A DNA stretch of 64,000 nt from VMDJ01 sp038146785. GTDB lineage: Bacteria > Pseudomonadota > Gammaproteobacteria > Chromatiales > Chromatiaceae. Location of the stretch: positions 185,866 through 249,865 of the forward strand of contig JAYQSI010000019.1 of NCBI GenBank assembly GCA_038146785.1, in the 5' to 3' direction. Shown piece by piece: positions 18,202 through 27,465 of this stretch (position 1 is the first letter of the stretch; each line of letters begins with the position of its first letter). A model generated the notes under the pieces. It was not told the DNA's origin and ran no database searches. It saw nothing but the letters and a program-made list of their open reading frames with translations. A program made the translations under genes and the position numbers.

Positions 18202-19604
18202 TGCTTCCTGTTATTGCATTGGTCGGCCGCCCGAATGTGGGTAAGTCGACCCTGTTTAATCGTTTAACACGCTCACGAGATGCCTTGGTTGCTGACCAGC
18301 CGGGTATTACCCGTGACCGTAAGCATGGCGTGGGCAAGATTGGCGCGCATCCGTATGTCATCGTGGATACCGGTGGTATTAGTGGTCAAACCGACGGCAT
18401 TGATGTGCTGATGGAAAAGCAGGTGAAACACGCGATTGGTGAGGCGGATCATTTGATCTTCTTGCTAGATGGTCGCGATGGTATGACCGGTGCTGATGAA
18501 GCGATCGCAGAAGAGCTACGTAAAACCGGTAAACCGATCACCGTTGCAGTGAATAAAAGTGAAGGCTTGGATAAAGCGGTCGCTGGCGCTGATTTTTATG
18601 CCTTAGGTTTAGGTGATCCGCATCTGATTGCTGCAGCGCATGGCGGCGGCGTAAAACATTTGATTAATACCGTTCTCGATACCTTTATCTGGCCAGATAA
18701 AAAGGATGAAGAAGAGGAAGTCGAGGAAGAAGATAAGGGTATTCAAATTGCACTTGTTGGCCGCCCGAACGTGGGTAAGTCGACCTTGGTGAATCGCTTA
18801 CTTGGCGAAGACCGTGTGGTCGCGTTTGACCGCCCGGGTACAACGCGCGATTCGATTGCAATTCCTTTTGAGCAAAACGGTAAGCAATACACCTTGATTG
18901 ATACAGCGGGTGTTCGCCGTCGCGCGCGTATCGCTGAAGCAATTGAAAAGTTCAGTGTGATTAAAACGCTACAAGCGATGGAGCAGGCTAACGTTGTTAT
19001 GCTGATCCTTGATGCGCATCAGGGTATCAGTGAGCAAGACGCGACATTGGCTGGCCACGTGCTCGATAGTGGTCGCGCGCTCGTGGTGTGTATCAATAAA
19101 TGGGACGGCCTAGATAGTCACGAGCGTGAGCAGATTAAAAGCGAGATGCTGCGTCGTTTGCCTTTCTTAGCTTTTGCGGAATGGCGTTTTATATCTGCTT
19201 TGCATGGCAGTGGTGTAGGGCATTTGATGGAAGCGGTTGATCAGGCCTATAACGCTGCGATGATTGACATGAAAACTCCAGAGCTCACTCGTATTCTTGA
19301 AGAGGCTGTTCAAGAGCATCAACCGCCAATGGCACGCGGTCGTCGTATCAAGCTGCGTTATGCTCACCAAGGCGGTAAGAATCCGCCAATCATTGTGATT
19401 CACGGCAATCTAACTGATGCTGTGCCACCAACATATCAACGTTACTTAATGAATCGTTTCCGTGAATGTTTTGATTTACACGGCACACCATTACGTATCG
19501 AATTTAAAGGTGGCGAGAATCCTTTTGAAGGCAGAAAAAACACACTGACAAAACGTCAGGTGGATAAGCGTCGCCGCATGATGAAGCACGTCAAGAAGCG
19601 TTAA
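18201..19604 (+). CDS. der: Ribosome-assembly GTPase Der (EngA)
   Basis: Double-domain GTPase needed for 50S subunit maturation. Both G domains show GRPNVGKST, with DTGG or DTAG switch motifs and NKSE/NKWD specificity motifs. An acidic stretch (EEEEVEEED) links them and a KH-like domain ends the 467-residue protein. ATG 18201 is preferred over TTG 18198. It overlaps the convergent xseA gene by four bases. Confidence 0.97.
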   Translation: MLPVIALVGRPNVGKSTLFNRLTRSRDALVADQPGITRDRKHGVGKIGAHPYVIVDTGGISGQTDGIDVLMEKQVKHAIGEADHLIFLLDGRDGMTGADEAIAEELRKTGKPITVAVNKSEGLDKAVAGADFYALGLGDPHLIAAAHGGGVKHLINTVLDTFIWPDKKDEEEEVEEEDKGIQIALVGRPNVGKSTLVNRLLGEDRVVAFDRPGTTRDSIAIPFEQNGKQYTLIDTAGVRRRARIAEAIEKFSVIKTLQAMEQANVVMLILDAHQGISEQDATLAGHVLDSGRALVVCINKWDGLDSHEREQIKSEMLRRLPFLAFAEWRFISALHGSGVGHLMEAVDQAYNAAMIDMKTPELTRILEEAVQEHQPPMARGRRIKLRYAHQGGKNPPIIVIHGNLTDAVPPTYQRYLMNRFRECFDLHGTPLRIEFKGGENPFEGRKNTLTKRQVDKRRRMMKHVKKR

Positions 19605-20947
19605 TCAGTCTTCTTGCTTGTCTTGGTGACTGTCGCGCTTAGCGTGCCTTCTGATAAGCGAACATCAATCGAATCACCCGATACGACATCACTGCTTTTA
19701 GTGATCACTTTGTTTTTGGCCGTACTAACGATGCTGTAACCACGCTCAAGTGTGGCTAATGGGCTAATCGCATGCAGCTCACGGGAATGAGCGCTTAATT
19801 TCTCACGACGTGCCTTGAGTGCTGATTCGGTAGATCGCGTTAGGCGACTTTGCATAGATGAAAGTCGTTCTTTGAATCGCTCGATAATCGCAGAAGGTCG
19901 CTGCTGTTGCAGTCGTATAGTTAAGTTGGCCGCTGCTGTTTGTTGCTTCAATAAAGCCCTAGAGACTGAGCGTTGAAGTCGCACTTGGATTTCATCCAGA
20001 CGTTGTTGCTGTTGTTGAGTGCGCGTACGTGGGTGTTGGCGCTCTAAGCGTTGCTCTAGTTGTTGTAGCTGTTTTTGTTTAGCCGCTAAGCTTTGTTGCG
20101 TGCGAAGGGTTAATTGCGCATTCAATTGATTTAAGCGCTGGCTGACTTGGGTCTGATCAGGTGAGATCAGTTCAGCCGCAGCAGATGGTGTCGGTGCTCG
20201 ACGATCAGCGACAAAATCGGCAATGGTGAAGTCGATTTCATGTCCTACTGCGGAGACGATAGGAATGCTAGCAGCGGCGATATCGCGTGCTAATTGCTCA
20301 TCGTTAAATGCCCAGAGATCTTCGATGCTACCGCCGCCACGGGTTAAGACAATCACGTCATCTTGTTGACGCTTAAGCGCATTGCTCAAGGCTTGGCGGA
20401 TATCGGCAGGTGCCTCAGCGCCTTGTACCAAACATGGATAGATAGTGACTGTCGCGGTTGGGTGTCGGCGTGACAGGATGTTCAACATGTCTCGAATCGC
20501 AGCGCCACTCGATGAGGTGACGATGCCGATATTCATCGGATGAGCTGGCAGCTCTTTTTTCAGTGAGGTCTCAAAAAGGCCTTCTTTCTGAAGTTTGAGC
20601 TTGAGTGCTTCAAAGGCTTGTTGCAGAGCGCCTTCGCCAGCGGGTTCCATGGACTCAATGATGAGTTGGCAATCACCGCGCGGCTCATAAAGCGCCACTT
20701 TGGCCCGCGCAATCACTGAGTCACCATCTTTGGGCTTAAAACGCAGCAGGTTGGCTTTGCCTTTAAAGAGGGCGCAGCGAATTTGGGCGTGGGAATCTTT
20801 TAGGCTGAAGTAAAGATGACCGGAACGGGGAATGCTGAGATTCGAGATCTCGCCCTGCACCCAAAGCAGGGGAAAGCTGCCTTCCAAAACATGACGCAGC
20901 TCGCTGTTGAGTCGGCTGATGCTAAAGATGTCACGATTTTCGGTCAT
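19601..20947 (-). CDS. xseA: Exodeoxyribonuclease VII large subunit
   Basis: Large subunit of the single-strand exonuclease ExoVII. The 448-residue protein has the N-terminal OB fold (FPLLWVQGEISNLSIPRSGH), the catalytic region VLTRGGGSIEDLWAFN, and the long Gln/Arg-rich coiled-coil C-terminal part. The 3' end overlaps der tail to tail. Confidence 0.96.
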   Translation of the reverse strand: MTENRDIFSISRLNSELRHVLEGSFPLLWVQGEISNLSIPRSGHLYFSLKDSHAQIRCALFKGKANLLRFKPKDGDSVIARAKVALYEPRGDCQLIIESMEPAGEGALQQAFEALKLKLQKEGLFETSLKKELPAHPMNIGIVTSSSGAAIRDMLNILSRRHPTATVTIYPCLVQGAEAPADIRQALSNALKRQQDDVIVLTRGGGSIEDLWAFNDEQLARDIAAASIPIVSAVGHEIDFTIADFVADRRAPTPSAAAELISPDQTQVSQRLNQLNAQLTLRTQQSLAAKQKQLQQLEQRLERQHPRTRTQQQQQRLDEIQVRLQRSVSRALLKQQTAAANLTIRLQQQRPSAIIERFKERLSSMQSRLTRSTESALKARREKLSAHSRELHAISPLATLERGYSIVSTAKNKVITKSSDVVSGDSIDVRLSEGTLSATVTKTSKKTD

Positions 20948-20951
20948 ACAT

Positions 20952-20976
20952 AAAAAAGCCGGGCTAAGCCCGGCTT
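20952..20976 (-). terminator. Intrinsic terminator of the small lipoprotein gene
   Basis: Read on the minus strand, the stem AAGCCGGGC-TTA-GCCCGGCTT ends in a T run. It lies between the lipoprotein gene and xseA, separating the two minus-strand units. Confidence 0.9.
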
Positions 20977-20997
20977 CCGTGCTGAGTTATCAACAAA

Positions 20998-21342
20998 TTA
21001 TTGATAAATGTAGCTTGGGTTGCCAGCGCCAACTTGAGTTTTCGCTTGGCTCTGAGCAGTTTTAGCTTGGTAGTAAGCCGCGATAGCCTCGCTCTGAGCT
21101 GCAGCAAATTTGCCTTCAGCAACCAGTGCTTCTGCAGCTTTCAGTATTTTGCCGGTGTCACGCCATTCAAAACCGGCCTTTTTAGCTGCTTTGTTTTCAG
21201 CTGAAGCAGTTTCAATAGCAGCTACTGCTGAGCGCTTTTCTGGCTCTGGTGCTTGAGTGTAAGGCTCTTTTGCAGCGTTGCTTTGACAGCCAGTGAGGGT
21301 AAAAGTGGCGGCAATCGCGCCAGCGATCAGTACTTTTTTCAT
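20998..21342 (-). CDS. Small periplasmic lipoprotein, SoxXA-binding-like
   Basis: A 114-residue predicted lipoprotein with lipobox TLTGC after a 19-residue signal. The mature part is Ala/Lys-rich and helical, with FEWRDTGKILKAAEALVAEG. This recalls SoxXA-binding proteins (SoxK) and DUF4398-type lipoproteins. No sox genes are present here, so function is open. Its own terminator lies just downstream and GGAGAAAACAATG gives a strong start. Confidence 0.75.
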   Translation of the reverse strand: MKKVLIAGAIAATFTLTGCQSNAAKEPYTQAPEPEKRSAVAAIETASAENKAAKKAGFEWRDTGKILKAAEALVAEGKFAAAQSEAIAAYYQAKTAQSQAKTQVGAGNPSYIYQ

Positions 21343-21476
21343 TGTTTTCTCCGTTCCTAGGGTGTCATGTCTTTATTTTGGCTTCGTGGGTGTCATGACT
21401 CACTCAGAAGCTTATTGTGAAATTATTTTAACCCACTTTGAGAGTATTTGTACTTTCAATTAGTTAGGTAATTTGG

Positions 21477-21505
21477 TTTACCTAAATGCAGCCAAATTCT
21501 ATAAT
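21477..21505 (+). promoter_or_regulatory. Promoter of guaB
   Basis: The -35 TTTACC and a perfect -10 TATAAT are 17 bases apart. The guaB ATG lies 36 bases after the -10 and has CCGGAGATACG before it. The sequence is divergent from the lipoprotein gene upstream. Confidence 0.65.
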
Positions 21506-21540
21506 TAGGCGCTAATTTTCCTAGCCGCCCCGGAGATACG

Positions 21541-23010
21541 ATGCGTTTCGCACAAGATCAAGAAGCTTTAACCTTCGATGACGTTTTATTGGTGCCTGCG
21601 CGCTCGGATGTGCTCCCTAAGGATGTGAGCCTGGCAACCCAGCTAACTCGCGGCATTAGCCTGAATATCCCGCTTGTTTCGGCGGCGATGGACACCGTTA
21701 CCGAAAGCCGTTTGGCGATCGCGATGGCGCTAGAGGGCGGTATCGGCATCATCCATAAGAATATGCTGATAGACGACCAGGCGGCGCATGTCCGTGCGGT
21801 TAAGCGCTACGAGAGTGGTGTGATCCACGATCCATTCACTGTTTCACCTAATTTGAGCATCGGTGAGGTGCTTGAGATCACCCGTCAGCACAACATTTCG
21901 GGTGTGCCAGTGGTCGATGGCAATAACTTGGTGGGTATCGTAACCAGCCGTGATTTGCGTTTCGAAACCCGTCTTGATGAGAAAGTCTCGTCAATCATGA
22001 CGCCAAAAGATCGTTTGGTGACGGTGAAAGAGGGCGCGAAGAAAGAAGAGGTCCTCGAGAAACTGCATACCCACCGTATTGAGAAGGTGTTGGTGGTTAA
22101 CGATAACTTCGAGTTACGCGGTTTGATCACTGTAAAAGATATTCAAAAGGCAACGGATTATCCCAATGCGTGCCGCGATAGCGCTGAGAGCTTGCGCGTC
22201 GGTGCGGCTGTTGGTGTTGGTGATGGCACAGAAGAGCGTGTTGAAGCGCTAGTTGCTGCCGGCGTTGATGTGGTTACCGTTGATACTGCGCATGGTCATT
22301 CGCGCGGCGTTATCGAACGTGTTAGTTGGATCAAAAAGCATTACCCAGATTTACAAGTTATCGGCGGCAATATTGCGACCGGTGCCGCTGCATTGGCGCT
22401 AGCTGAAGCGGGTGCAGATGCGGTTAAGGTGGGTATTGGCCCTGGCTCAATTTGTACCACGCGTATCGTTGCGGGCGTGGGTGTGCCTCAGGTCACAGCC
22501 GTTAACAATGTTGTGAAAGCATTGGAAGGTACGGGTGTTCCTGCGATTGCAGATGGCGGCTTACGTTATTCTGGCGATATTGCAAAAGTCATCGTTGCGG
22601 GTGCTTCATGTGTGATGGTCGGTGGTCTGTTGGCAGGTACTGATGAAAGCCCAGGTGAGGTTGAGATCTACCAAGGTCGTTCTTATAAGTCATACCGCGG
22701 TATGGGTTCGTTGGGTGCGATGTCAGGTCAACAAGGCTCGAGCGATCGTTACTTCCAAGAGACAACCAATAAAGACAAGCTGGTGCCAGAAGGCATTGAA
22801 GGTCGCGTGCCTTACAAAGGTCCATTGCTCAATGTGATCACTCAGCTGACAGGTGGTATCCGCGCCAGTATGGGTTACACCGGTTGTGCAACCATGGAAG
22901 AGATGCGTACCAAGCCTGAGTTTGTTCGCGTTACCAATGCGGGTATGGCGGAATCTCACGTACACGACGTGCAGATCACCAAAGAAGCGCCAAACTACCG
23001 TCGCGACTAA
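21541..23010 (+). CDS. guaB: IMP dehydrogenase
   Basis: Oxidises IMP to XMP with NAD, the first committed step to GMP. The 489-residue protein has a TIM barrel split by two CBS domains (about residues 95-205) and the catalytic-cysteine loop GIGPGSICTTR. It precedes guaA, which finishes the pathway. Confidence 0.98.
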   Translation: MRFAQDQEALTFDDVLLVPARSDVLPKDVSLATQLTRGISLNIPLVSAAMDTVTESRLAIAMALEGGIGIIHKNMLIDDQAAHVRAVKRYESGVIHDPFTVSPNLSIGEVLEITRQHNISGVPVVDGNNLVGIVTSRDLRFETRLDEKVSSIMTPKDRLVTVKEGAKKEEVLEKLHTHRIEKVLVVNDNFELRGLITVKDIQKATDYPNACRDSAESLRVGAAVGVGDGTEERVEALVAAGVDVVTVDTAHGHSRGVIERVSWIKKHYPDLQVIGGNIATGAAALALAEAGADAVKVGIGPGSICTTRIVAGVGVPQVTAVNNVVKALEGTGVPAIADGGLRYSGDIAKVIVAGASCVMVGGLLAGTDESPGEVEIYQGRSYKSYRGMGSLGAMSGQQGSSDRYFQETTNKDKLVPEGIEGRVPYKGPLLNVITQLTGGIRASMGYTGCATMEEMRTKPEFVRVTNAGMAESHVHDVQITKEAPNYRRD

Positions 23011-23032
23011 TTTAGGATCGACACAGATTAAT

Positions 23033-23072
23033 GGCGCAGTTGTTGTAGTTCTACGACCTGCGCCTTTTTATT
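23033..23072 (+). terminator. Strong hairpin between guaB and guaA
   Basis: A two-part stem GGCGCAG...GTTGTAG-TT-CTACGAC-CTGCGCC is followed by TTTTTATTT. It lies in the 87-base guaB-guaA gap and should reduce read-through into guaA, or act as an attenuator. Confidence 0.85.
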
Positions 23073-23097
23073 TATAGTTTTAAGTTAAGTTCACACC

Positions 23098-24675
23098 ATG
23101 ACAAATGATATTCATGCTCATCGCGTTCTGATCATCGATTTTGGATCGCAATACACTCAACTGATTGCGCGACGTGTGCGTGAGATCGGCGTGTATTGTG
23201 AGATCTGGCCATACGATAACTGTGAAGAGCAGATCAAATTACAAAACCCGCGCGGCATCATCTTAAGTGGTGGTCCAGAAACGGTAACTGGTGAGAACAC
23301 ACCGCGTGCGCCACAAATCGTGTTTGATTTAGGTGTGCCAGTACTGGGTATTTGTTACGGCATGCAGACGATGGCGCAACAGCTCGGTGGTCGTGTTGAG
23401 AACTCAGATAAGCATGAGTATGGCTATGCCCAGGTGCGTGCTCATAACCACTCCAAGTTGCTAAAAGATATTGAAGATCACACAACTCCTGAAGGCTACG
23501 GCATGTTGGATGTGTGGATGAGTCATGGCGACCGCGTCGCTGAGCTGCCTGAGAACTTTGTCAAAATTTGTAGCACCGATAACGCACCTTTAGCTGGCAT
23601 GGCAGATGAAGCGCGTAACTACTACGGCATTCAGTTCCACCCAGAAGTTACCCATACCAAGCAGGGCGGTCGTATTCTTGAGCGTTTCGTGCGTGATATC
23701 TGTGGCTGTGATGCATTGTGGAATCCAAACAACATCATCAACGACAGCATTGCGCAAATGCAGGAGCAAGTTGGTGATGGCAAGGTTGTGTTGGGCTTGT
23801 CTGGTGGCGTTGATTCGTCAGTTGTCGCAGCATTGCTGCATAAAGCAATCGGTGATCGTCTGACCTGTATCTTTGTGGATAACGGTTTGTTGCGTCTTAA
23901 TGAAGGCGATCAGGTGATGGCGACCTTTGCAGAACACATGGGTGTCAAAGTGATCCGTGTGAATGCAGAAGATCGTTTCTTATCAGCATTAGCTGGTGAA
24001 GCTGACCCAGAAAAGAAACGTAAAATTATTGGTAACTTGTTCGTTGATATCTTTGAAGAAGAAGCGAATAAGCTCGAAGGTGTCGACTTCCTTGCTCAGG
24101 GCACTATCTATCCTGACGTGATTGAGTCTGCAGGTGCAGCTTCAGGTAAAGCGCACGTGATTAAGTCTCACCATAACGTGGGTGGCCTGCCTGATTACAT
24201 GAAGCTCAAGCTCGTTGAGCCATTGCGTGAATTGTTTAAAGACGAAGTGCGCAAGGTGGGTGTGGAGCTCGGTTTGCCAAGCGACATGATTTATCGTCAT
24301 CCATTCCCTGGTCCTGGCTTGGGTGTGCGTATCCTCGGTGAGGTAAAGAAAGAGTACGCAGATATTCTTCGCCAAGCGGATGCGATTTATATCGAAGAGC
24401 TGCGTAATGCGAATCTCTACGATGAAGTTAGCCAAGCCTTTACGGTTTTCTTGCCCGTGAAATCTGTTGGTGTCGTCGGTGATGCGCGTCGTTATGAATA
24501 TGTCGTGACGTTACGTGCTGTTCGTACCATCGACTTTATGACCGCAAGCTTTGCGCATCTGCCATTTGAATTTTTAGAAGAAGTCTCACGCCGCATCATC
24601 AATGAAGTGCATGGCGTTTCTCGCGTGGCTTACGATATTTCGAGCAAGCCGCCAGCAACTATTGAGTGGGAATAA
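23098..24675 (+). CDS. guaA: GMP synthase (glutamine-hydrolysing)
   Basis: Amidates XMP to GMP using glutamine. The 525-residue protein has an N-terminal class I glutaminase domain (LGICYGMQ with the catalytic Cys; FHPEVTHT with His and Glu), an ATP pyrophosphatase domain with the PP-loop LSGGVDSS, and the dimerisation domain ending PPATIEWE. Confidence 0.98.
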   Translation: MTNDIHAHRVLIIDFGSQYTQLIARRVREIGVYCEIWPYDNCEEQIKLQNPRGIILSGGPETVTGENTPRAPQIVFDLGVPVLGICYGMQTMAQQLGGRVENSDKHEYGYAQVRAHNHSKLLKDIEDHTTPEGYGMLDVWMSHGDRVAELPENFVKICSTDNAPLAGMADEARNYYGIQFHPEVTHTKQGGRILERFVRDICGCDALWNPNNIINDSIAQMQEQVGDGKVVLGLSGGVDSSVVAALLHKAIGDRLTCIFVDNGLLRLNEGDQVMATFAEHMGVKVIRVNAEDRFLSALAGEADPEKKRKIIGNLFVDIFEEEANKLEGVDFLAQGTIYPDVIESAGAASGKAHVIKSHHNVGGLPDYMKLKLVEPLRELFKDEVRKVGVELGLPSDMIYRHPFPGPGLGVRILGEVKKEYADILRQADAIYIEELRNANLYDEVSQAFTVFLPVKSVGVVGDARRYEYVVTLRAVRTIDFMTASFAHLPFEFLEEVSRRIINEVHGVSRVAYDISSKPPATIEWE

Positions 24676-24756
24676 GGCTTTACCGTCTGAGACAAGGCTT
24701 CTAGTGAGTTTTGGGTTTTAAGGTTAATTTATTCATCTCTTATTAGAGGTGAATAA

Positions 24757-25008
24757 ATGACAGTACTTGCTAGTCACGATATCAGTCGCATCATTGAAAT
24801 GGCTTGGGAAGACCGGACGCCGTTTGAGGCGATTCATGAAGACTATGGTCTTTCTGAAAAAGACGTCATTAAATTGATGCGATCAGAGATGAAGGCGAGC
24901 TCGTTTCGCATGTGGCGTGAGCGTGTCACTGCGAGAAAGACTAAGCATTTATCGAGACGAAACTTTACCGTCGGGCGTTTCCGTTGCTCGACGCAAAAGA
25001 TGCGATAA
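24757..25008 (+). CDS. TIGR03643/DUF2805 family protein
   Basis: Small conserved protein of unknown function, 83 residues. The family core is visible: ISRIIEMAWEDRTPFEAI, YGLSEKDVIKLMR and SSFRMWRERVTARKTKH. Its basic C-terminus and predicted helix-turn-helix shape hint at nucleic-acid binding, which is an inference. It ends in a strong terminator. Confidence 0.85.
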   Translation: MTVLASHDISRIIEMAWEDRTPFEAIHEDYGLSEKDVIKLMRSEMKASSFRMWRERVTARKTKHLSRRNFTVGRFRCSTQKMR

Positions 25009-25033
25009 AAAGGCCGCTTAGAGCGGCCTTTTT
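25007..25033 (+). terminator. Bidirectional intrinsic terminator
   Basis: The stem AAAAAGGCCGCT-TAG-AGCGGCCTTTTT lies between convergent genes and has T runs on both strands. Confidence 0.95.
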
Positions 25034-25035
25034 GT

Positions 25036-25186
25036 TTATGCGGCATGTGCTTTGAGCATGCCGAACAATTGATCCTTGAGGTTGAGCCGCGCTTTTTTAC
25101 GCTCCTCAAGGTAATCGTCGCTGGTGTTTTCAGCGCCAGTTTCAATGCGAAAACTCGTGGTGAAGATCGTGTTTTTCGCCTTGCAT
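25036..25186 (-). pseudogene. DUF465 (YdcH-like) gene lacking its middle
   Basis: On the minus strand, ATG 25186 with GGAGCAATATC upstream begins MQGEKHDLHHEF, the usual start of this family. In a different frame the family end follows at once: RIETGAENTSDDYLEERKKA to MLKAHAA. About 30-35 residues that normally separate the two parts are missing and the join is out of frame, so no full protein can be made. It is the last recognisable gene before the composition change. The deletion may be real or an assembly fault at a contig edge. Confidence 0.75.
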
Positions 25187-25240
25187 GATATTGCTCCTTG
25201 TTATGTTATGACGACTGTCACTCTATTTCGGCGAGAGATT
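25187..25240. other. Composition junction between two genome types
   Basis: Left of here genes are intact and of balanced composition. Right of here DNA is AT-rich and genes are fragmented. The right side opens inside an ammonium-transporter gene whose 5' part is absent. No insertion sequence, att site or tRNA marks the join. Confidence 0.7.
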
Positions 25241-26898
25241 TATAAGGAGTTTGGGGATAGACGATGTTGTTGGGGTAATTTCATGTCATGGATTTGCCGG
25301 TATTTGGGGGAACGCTATCGGTAGCTTTATTTGGCGACTCAAGTAATTGGATAAATAACACTGACAGAATTGAACAACTTTTTATACAAATTATAGGGGT
25401 TGTTGTTTGTTTTTTATGGTCCTTCGGGCTTACTTTATGTTTTAGCAAGTTTTTCAATAAAATTTTTCCTTTACGAGTATGTATGGAAGACGAATACAAA
25501 GGGTTAAAAATGTCTCAGAGCATGGAGCGTCAACGGAGATTTTAAATCTTTTTAGAAGACATGGAGAAAAAAAGTACGGGAGATTATTCTAATAAAGTAT
25601 TCGTAGAACCTTTTTACGGAAATAGGCCAGATAGCTCAAAAGTATAACCAAGTAATAGAAAAAATAAAAAAACAGAAAAACAATTACAAATTAGCGCAAT
25701 ACAATCTCGTTCAGTCATTGACACTGCTTTCGACGCTTTTATTTCTGCAGATTCGTCTGGTATAATCAAGAAATGGAATAAAAGAGCGGAAGAGATATTT
25801 GGTTGGTCTGAGGAGGAGGCTTTAGGCCGTGGGTTCCATAGCTTAATCGTCCCCTGAAAAGTATCGAGAGGATTGCAGATTGGGTATAGAAAGGGTTGTA
25901 AATTTAGTGGGGGTTACCAAAGCTAAGCAAAAGATGGAATTAATGGCTTTGCATAAAGACCATCGCGAGGTTCCCGTAGAAATTTCTATATCGCCTTTAG
26001 TAAGCGGGGAGAAGATTTTATTCAACGCTTTTATTTCGGATATTACGGAGCGTCGGAATTTGCAAATTCAACTAAATCATGTTCAAAAGCTAGAGTCGAT
26101 AGGCCAACTGGCGGCTGGCATCGCGCACGAAATCAACACGCCGTTACAGTTTATAGGCGATAACATGCTTTATCCAGGATTCGATGGAAGAGTTGATCCC
26201 TTTAATAAACGAATAACAAATATTGAACGGGAATCCTGAAAACGAAAAACTTTCTATGGTCCTTAAACAATTAGAAGAAAGATATGAAGAGAAGGACGTT
26301 GGTTTTTTACTACAGGAAATACCCGATGCGATAGAACAGTCTTTAGAAGGAATCGGTCGAGTAACCAAAATAGTAGGCGCCATGAAGGAATTTTCGCATC
26401 CGGGAATGAGCGAGAAAAAGTTGAACGACATAAACAAAGCGATAGAAACAACGATCAACGTATCGCGTAATGAATGGAAATACGTTGCGGAATTAGATAC
26501 CGACTTAGCCTCCGACCTTCCTCTCACTCCCTGTTATTTAAACGATATCAACCAGGTGATATTAAACTTAATTGTTAATGGGGCTCATTCAATAAAGGAT
26601 AAATTGAATGAGAGCGAAAACGATAAAGGAAAGATTGCGATCCGTTCAAGAATGAAGGAGGATAACGTAGAAATTAGAATCGCGGATACGGGAATGGGAA
26701 TACCCGAAGAGATTCGACCGAAAATCTTTGATCCATTTTTCACAACCAAAGAGGTTGGGCGGGGGCACAGGACAGGGATTGTCTATCGCTCACACAATTG
26801 TCGTTAAAAAACATCAAGGAACAATCGATTTCGAAACCGAAGTGGGTAAGGGAACCATTTTTACTATTCGACTTCCAATTAACAAAGAAAATATCTAA
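25236..26898 (+). pseudogene. Amt-PAS-histidine kinase fusion, 5'-truncated and frameshifted
   Basis: The reading frames pieced together give the end of an ammonium transporter (LGIDDVVGVISCHGFAGIWG, then GTLSVALFGDSSNW and FLWSFGLTLCFSKFF). A linker and PAS domain follow (VIDTAFDAFISADSSGIIKK), then a kinase with H-box IAHEINTP, an N-box region (NQVILNLIVNGAHSI), ADTGMGIPEEI, and a G2 box finished in another frame (GTGQGLSIAHTIV). Known Amt-kinase fusions are proposed ammonium sensors. At least five small frameshifts lie between 25,306 and 26,780. The first 300-plus residues of the transporter are missing at the junction. Confidence 0.8.
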
Positions 26899-27465
26899 AA
26901 ATGGTTATGTAAAAAATTAAAGTTGACTTTGGAAGGAAAGTTCTGAAAAAGCACTTTTCAAAGCTTAAAATTTGTTTTTGAAACTCGGTTTTTATTTAAC
27001 GTTTTCTGGATTTAACGAATAAATTTTTAAAAAGAGAATTATTTATTTTTTTTGTAAAACTATTTAAATGATCAAATACTGCCGTTTTCTACCCAGTCGT
27101 TTTATTTCTCTTAAATCGTTTAAGGCTCGTCAAGTTTTGTTGAATTTAAAATCAAAGAATTTTGCCAAATGAACGCGTTGTTAATGGCTGCGGGGAAATT
27201 TGTTTGATGATTTGGAGGAAAGTTCTGAAAAGCGACAGCTTCAACTATCGGATAGGGTAATCCCAATAGTCTTAAAATGTCCATTTCTCAGGCTATTTGG
27301 GTATGGGGCGCTCCAAAAAGTTTCGATTTCGGTTTCATAATATTTTCATTCGCGCAGTTTGTTTCCCATGAAACTTTTTTAAACTTTTTCAGGAAAATTC
27401 AATAGACATATAAATTTACCGATTTCATGAAACAGACCAGCTGTGAAAGAAAATTTTGAATGTTA
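26899..27465. other. Non-coding stretch with short repeats
   Basis: AT-rich DNA with no gene seen. GGAAAGTTCTGAAAA occurs at about 26,934 and again at about 27,223. A 23-base segment at 27,081-27,103 is repeated at the end of an IS5-type remnant at 62,482. Confidence 0.5.
27081..27103. repeat. 23-base repeat shared with IS5-like remnant
   Basis: The segment starting GCCGTTTTCTACCCAGTCGT is identical to 62,482-62,504, where it covers the last codons and stop of a transposase remnant. It is probably the end of a lost copy of that element. Confidence 0.6.

Noticed and set aside
315..24435. Many long open frames antisense to or out of frame with the housekeeping genes
   Set aside because: They lie wholly inside well-recognised genes, show no family motifs, and are expected in balanced-composition coding DNA.
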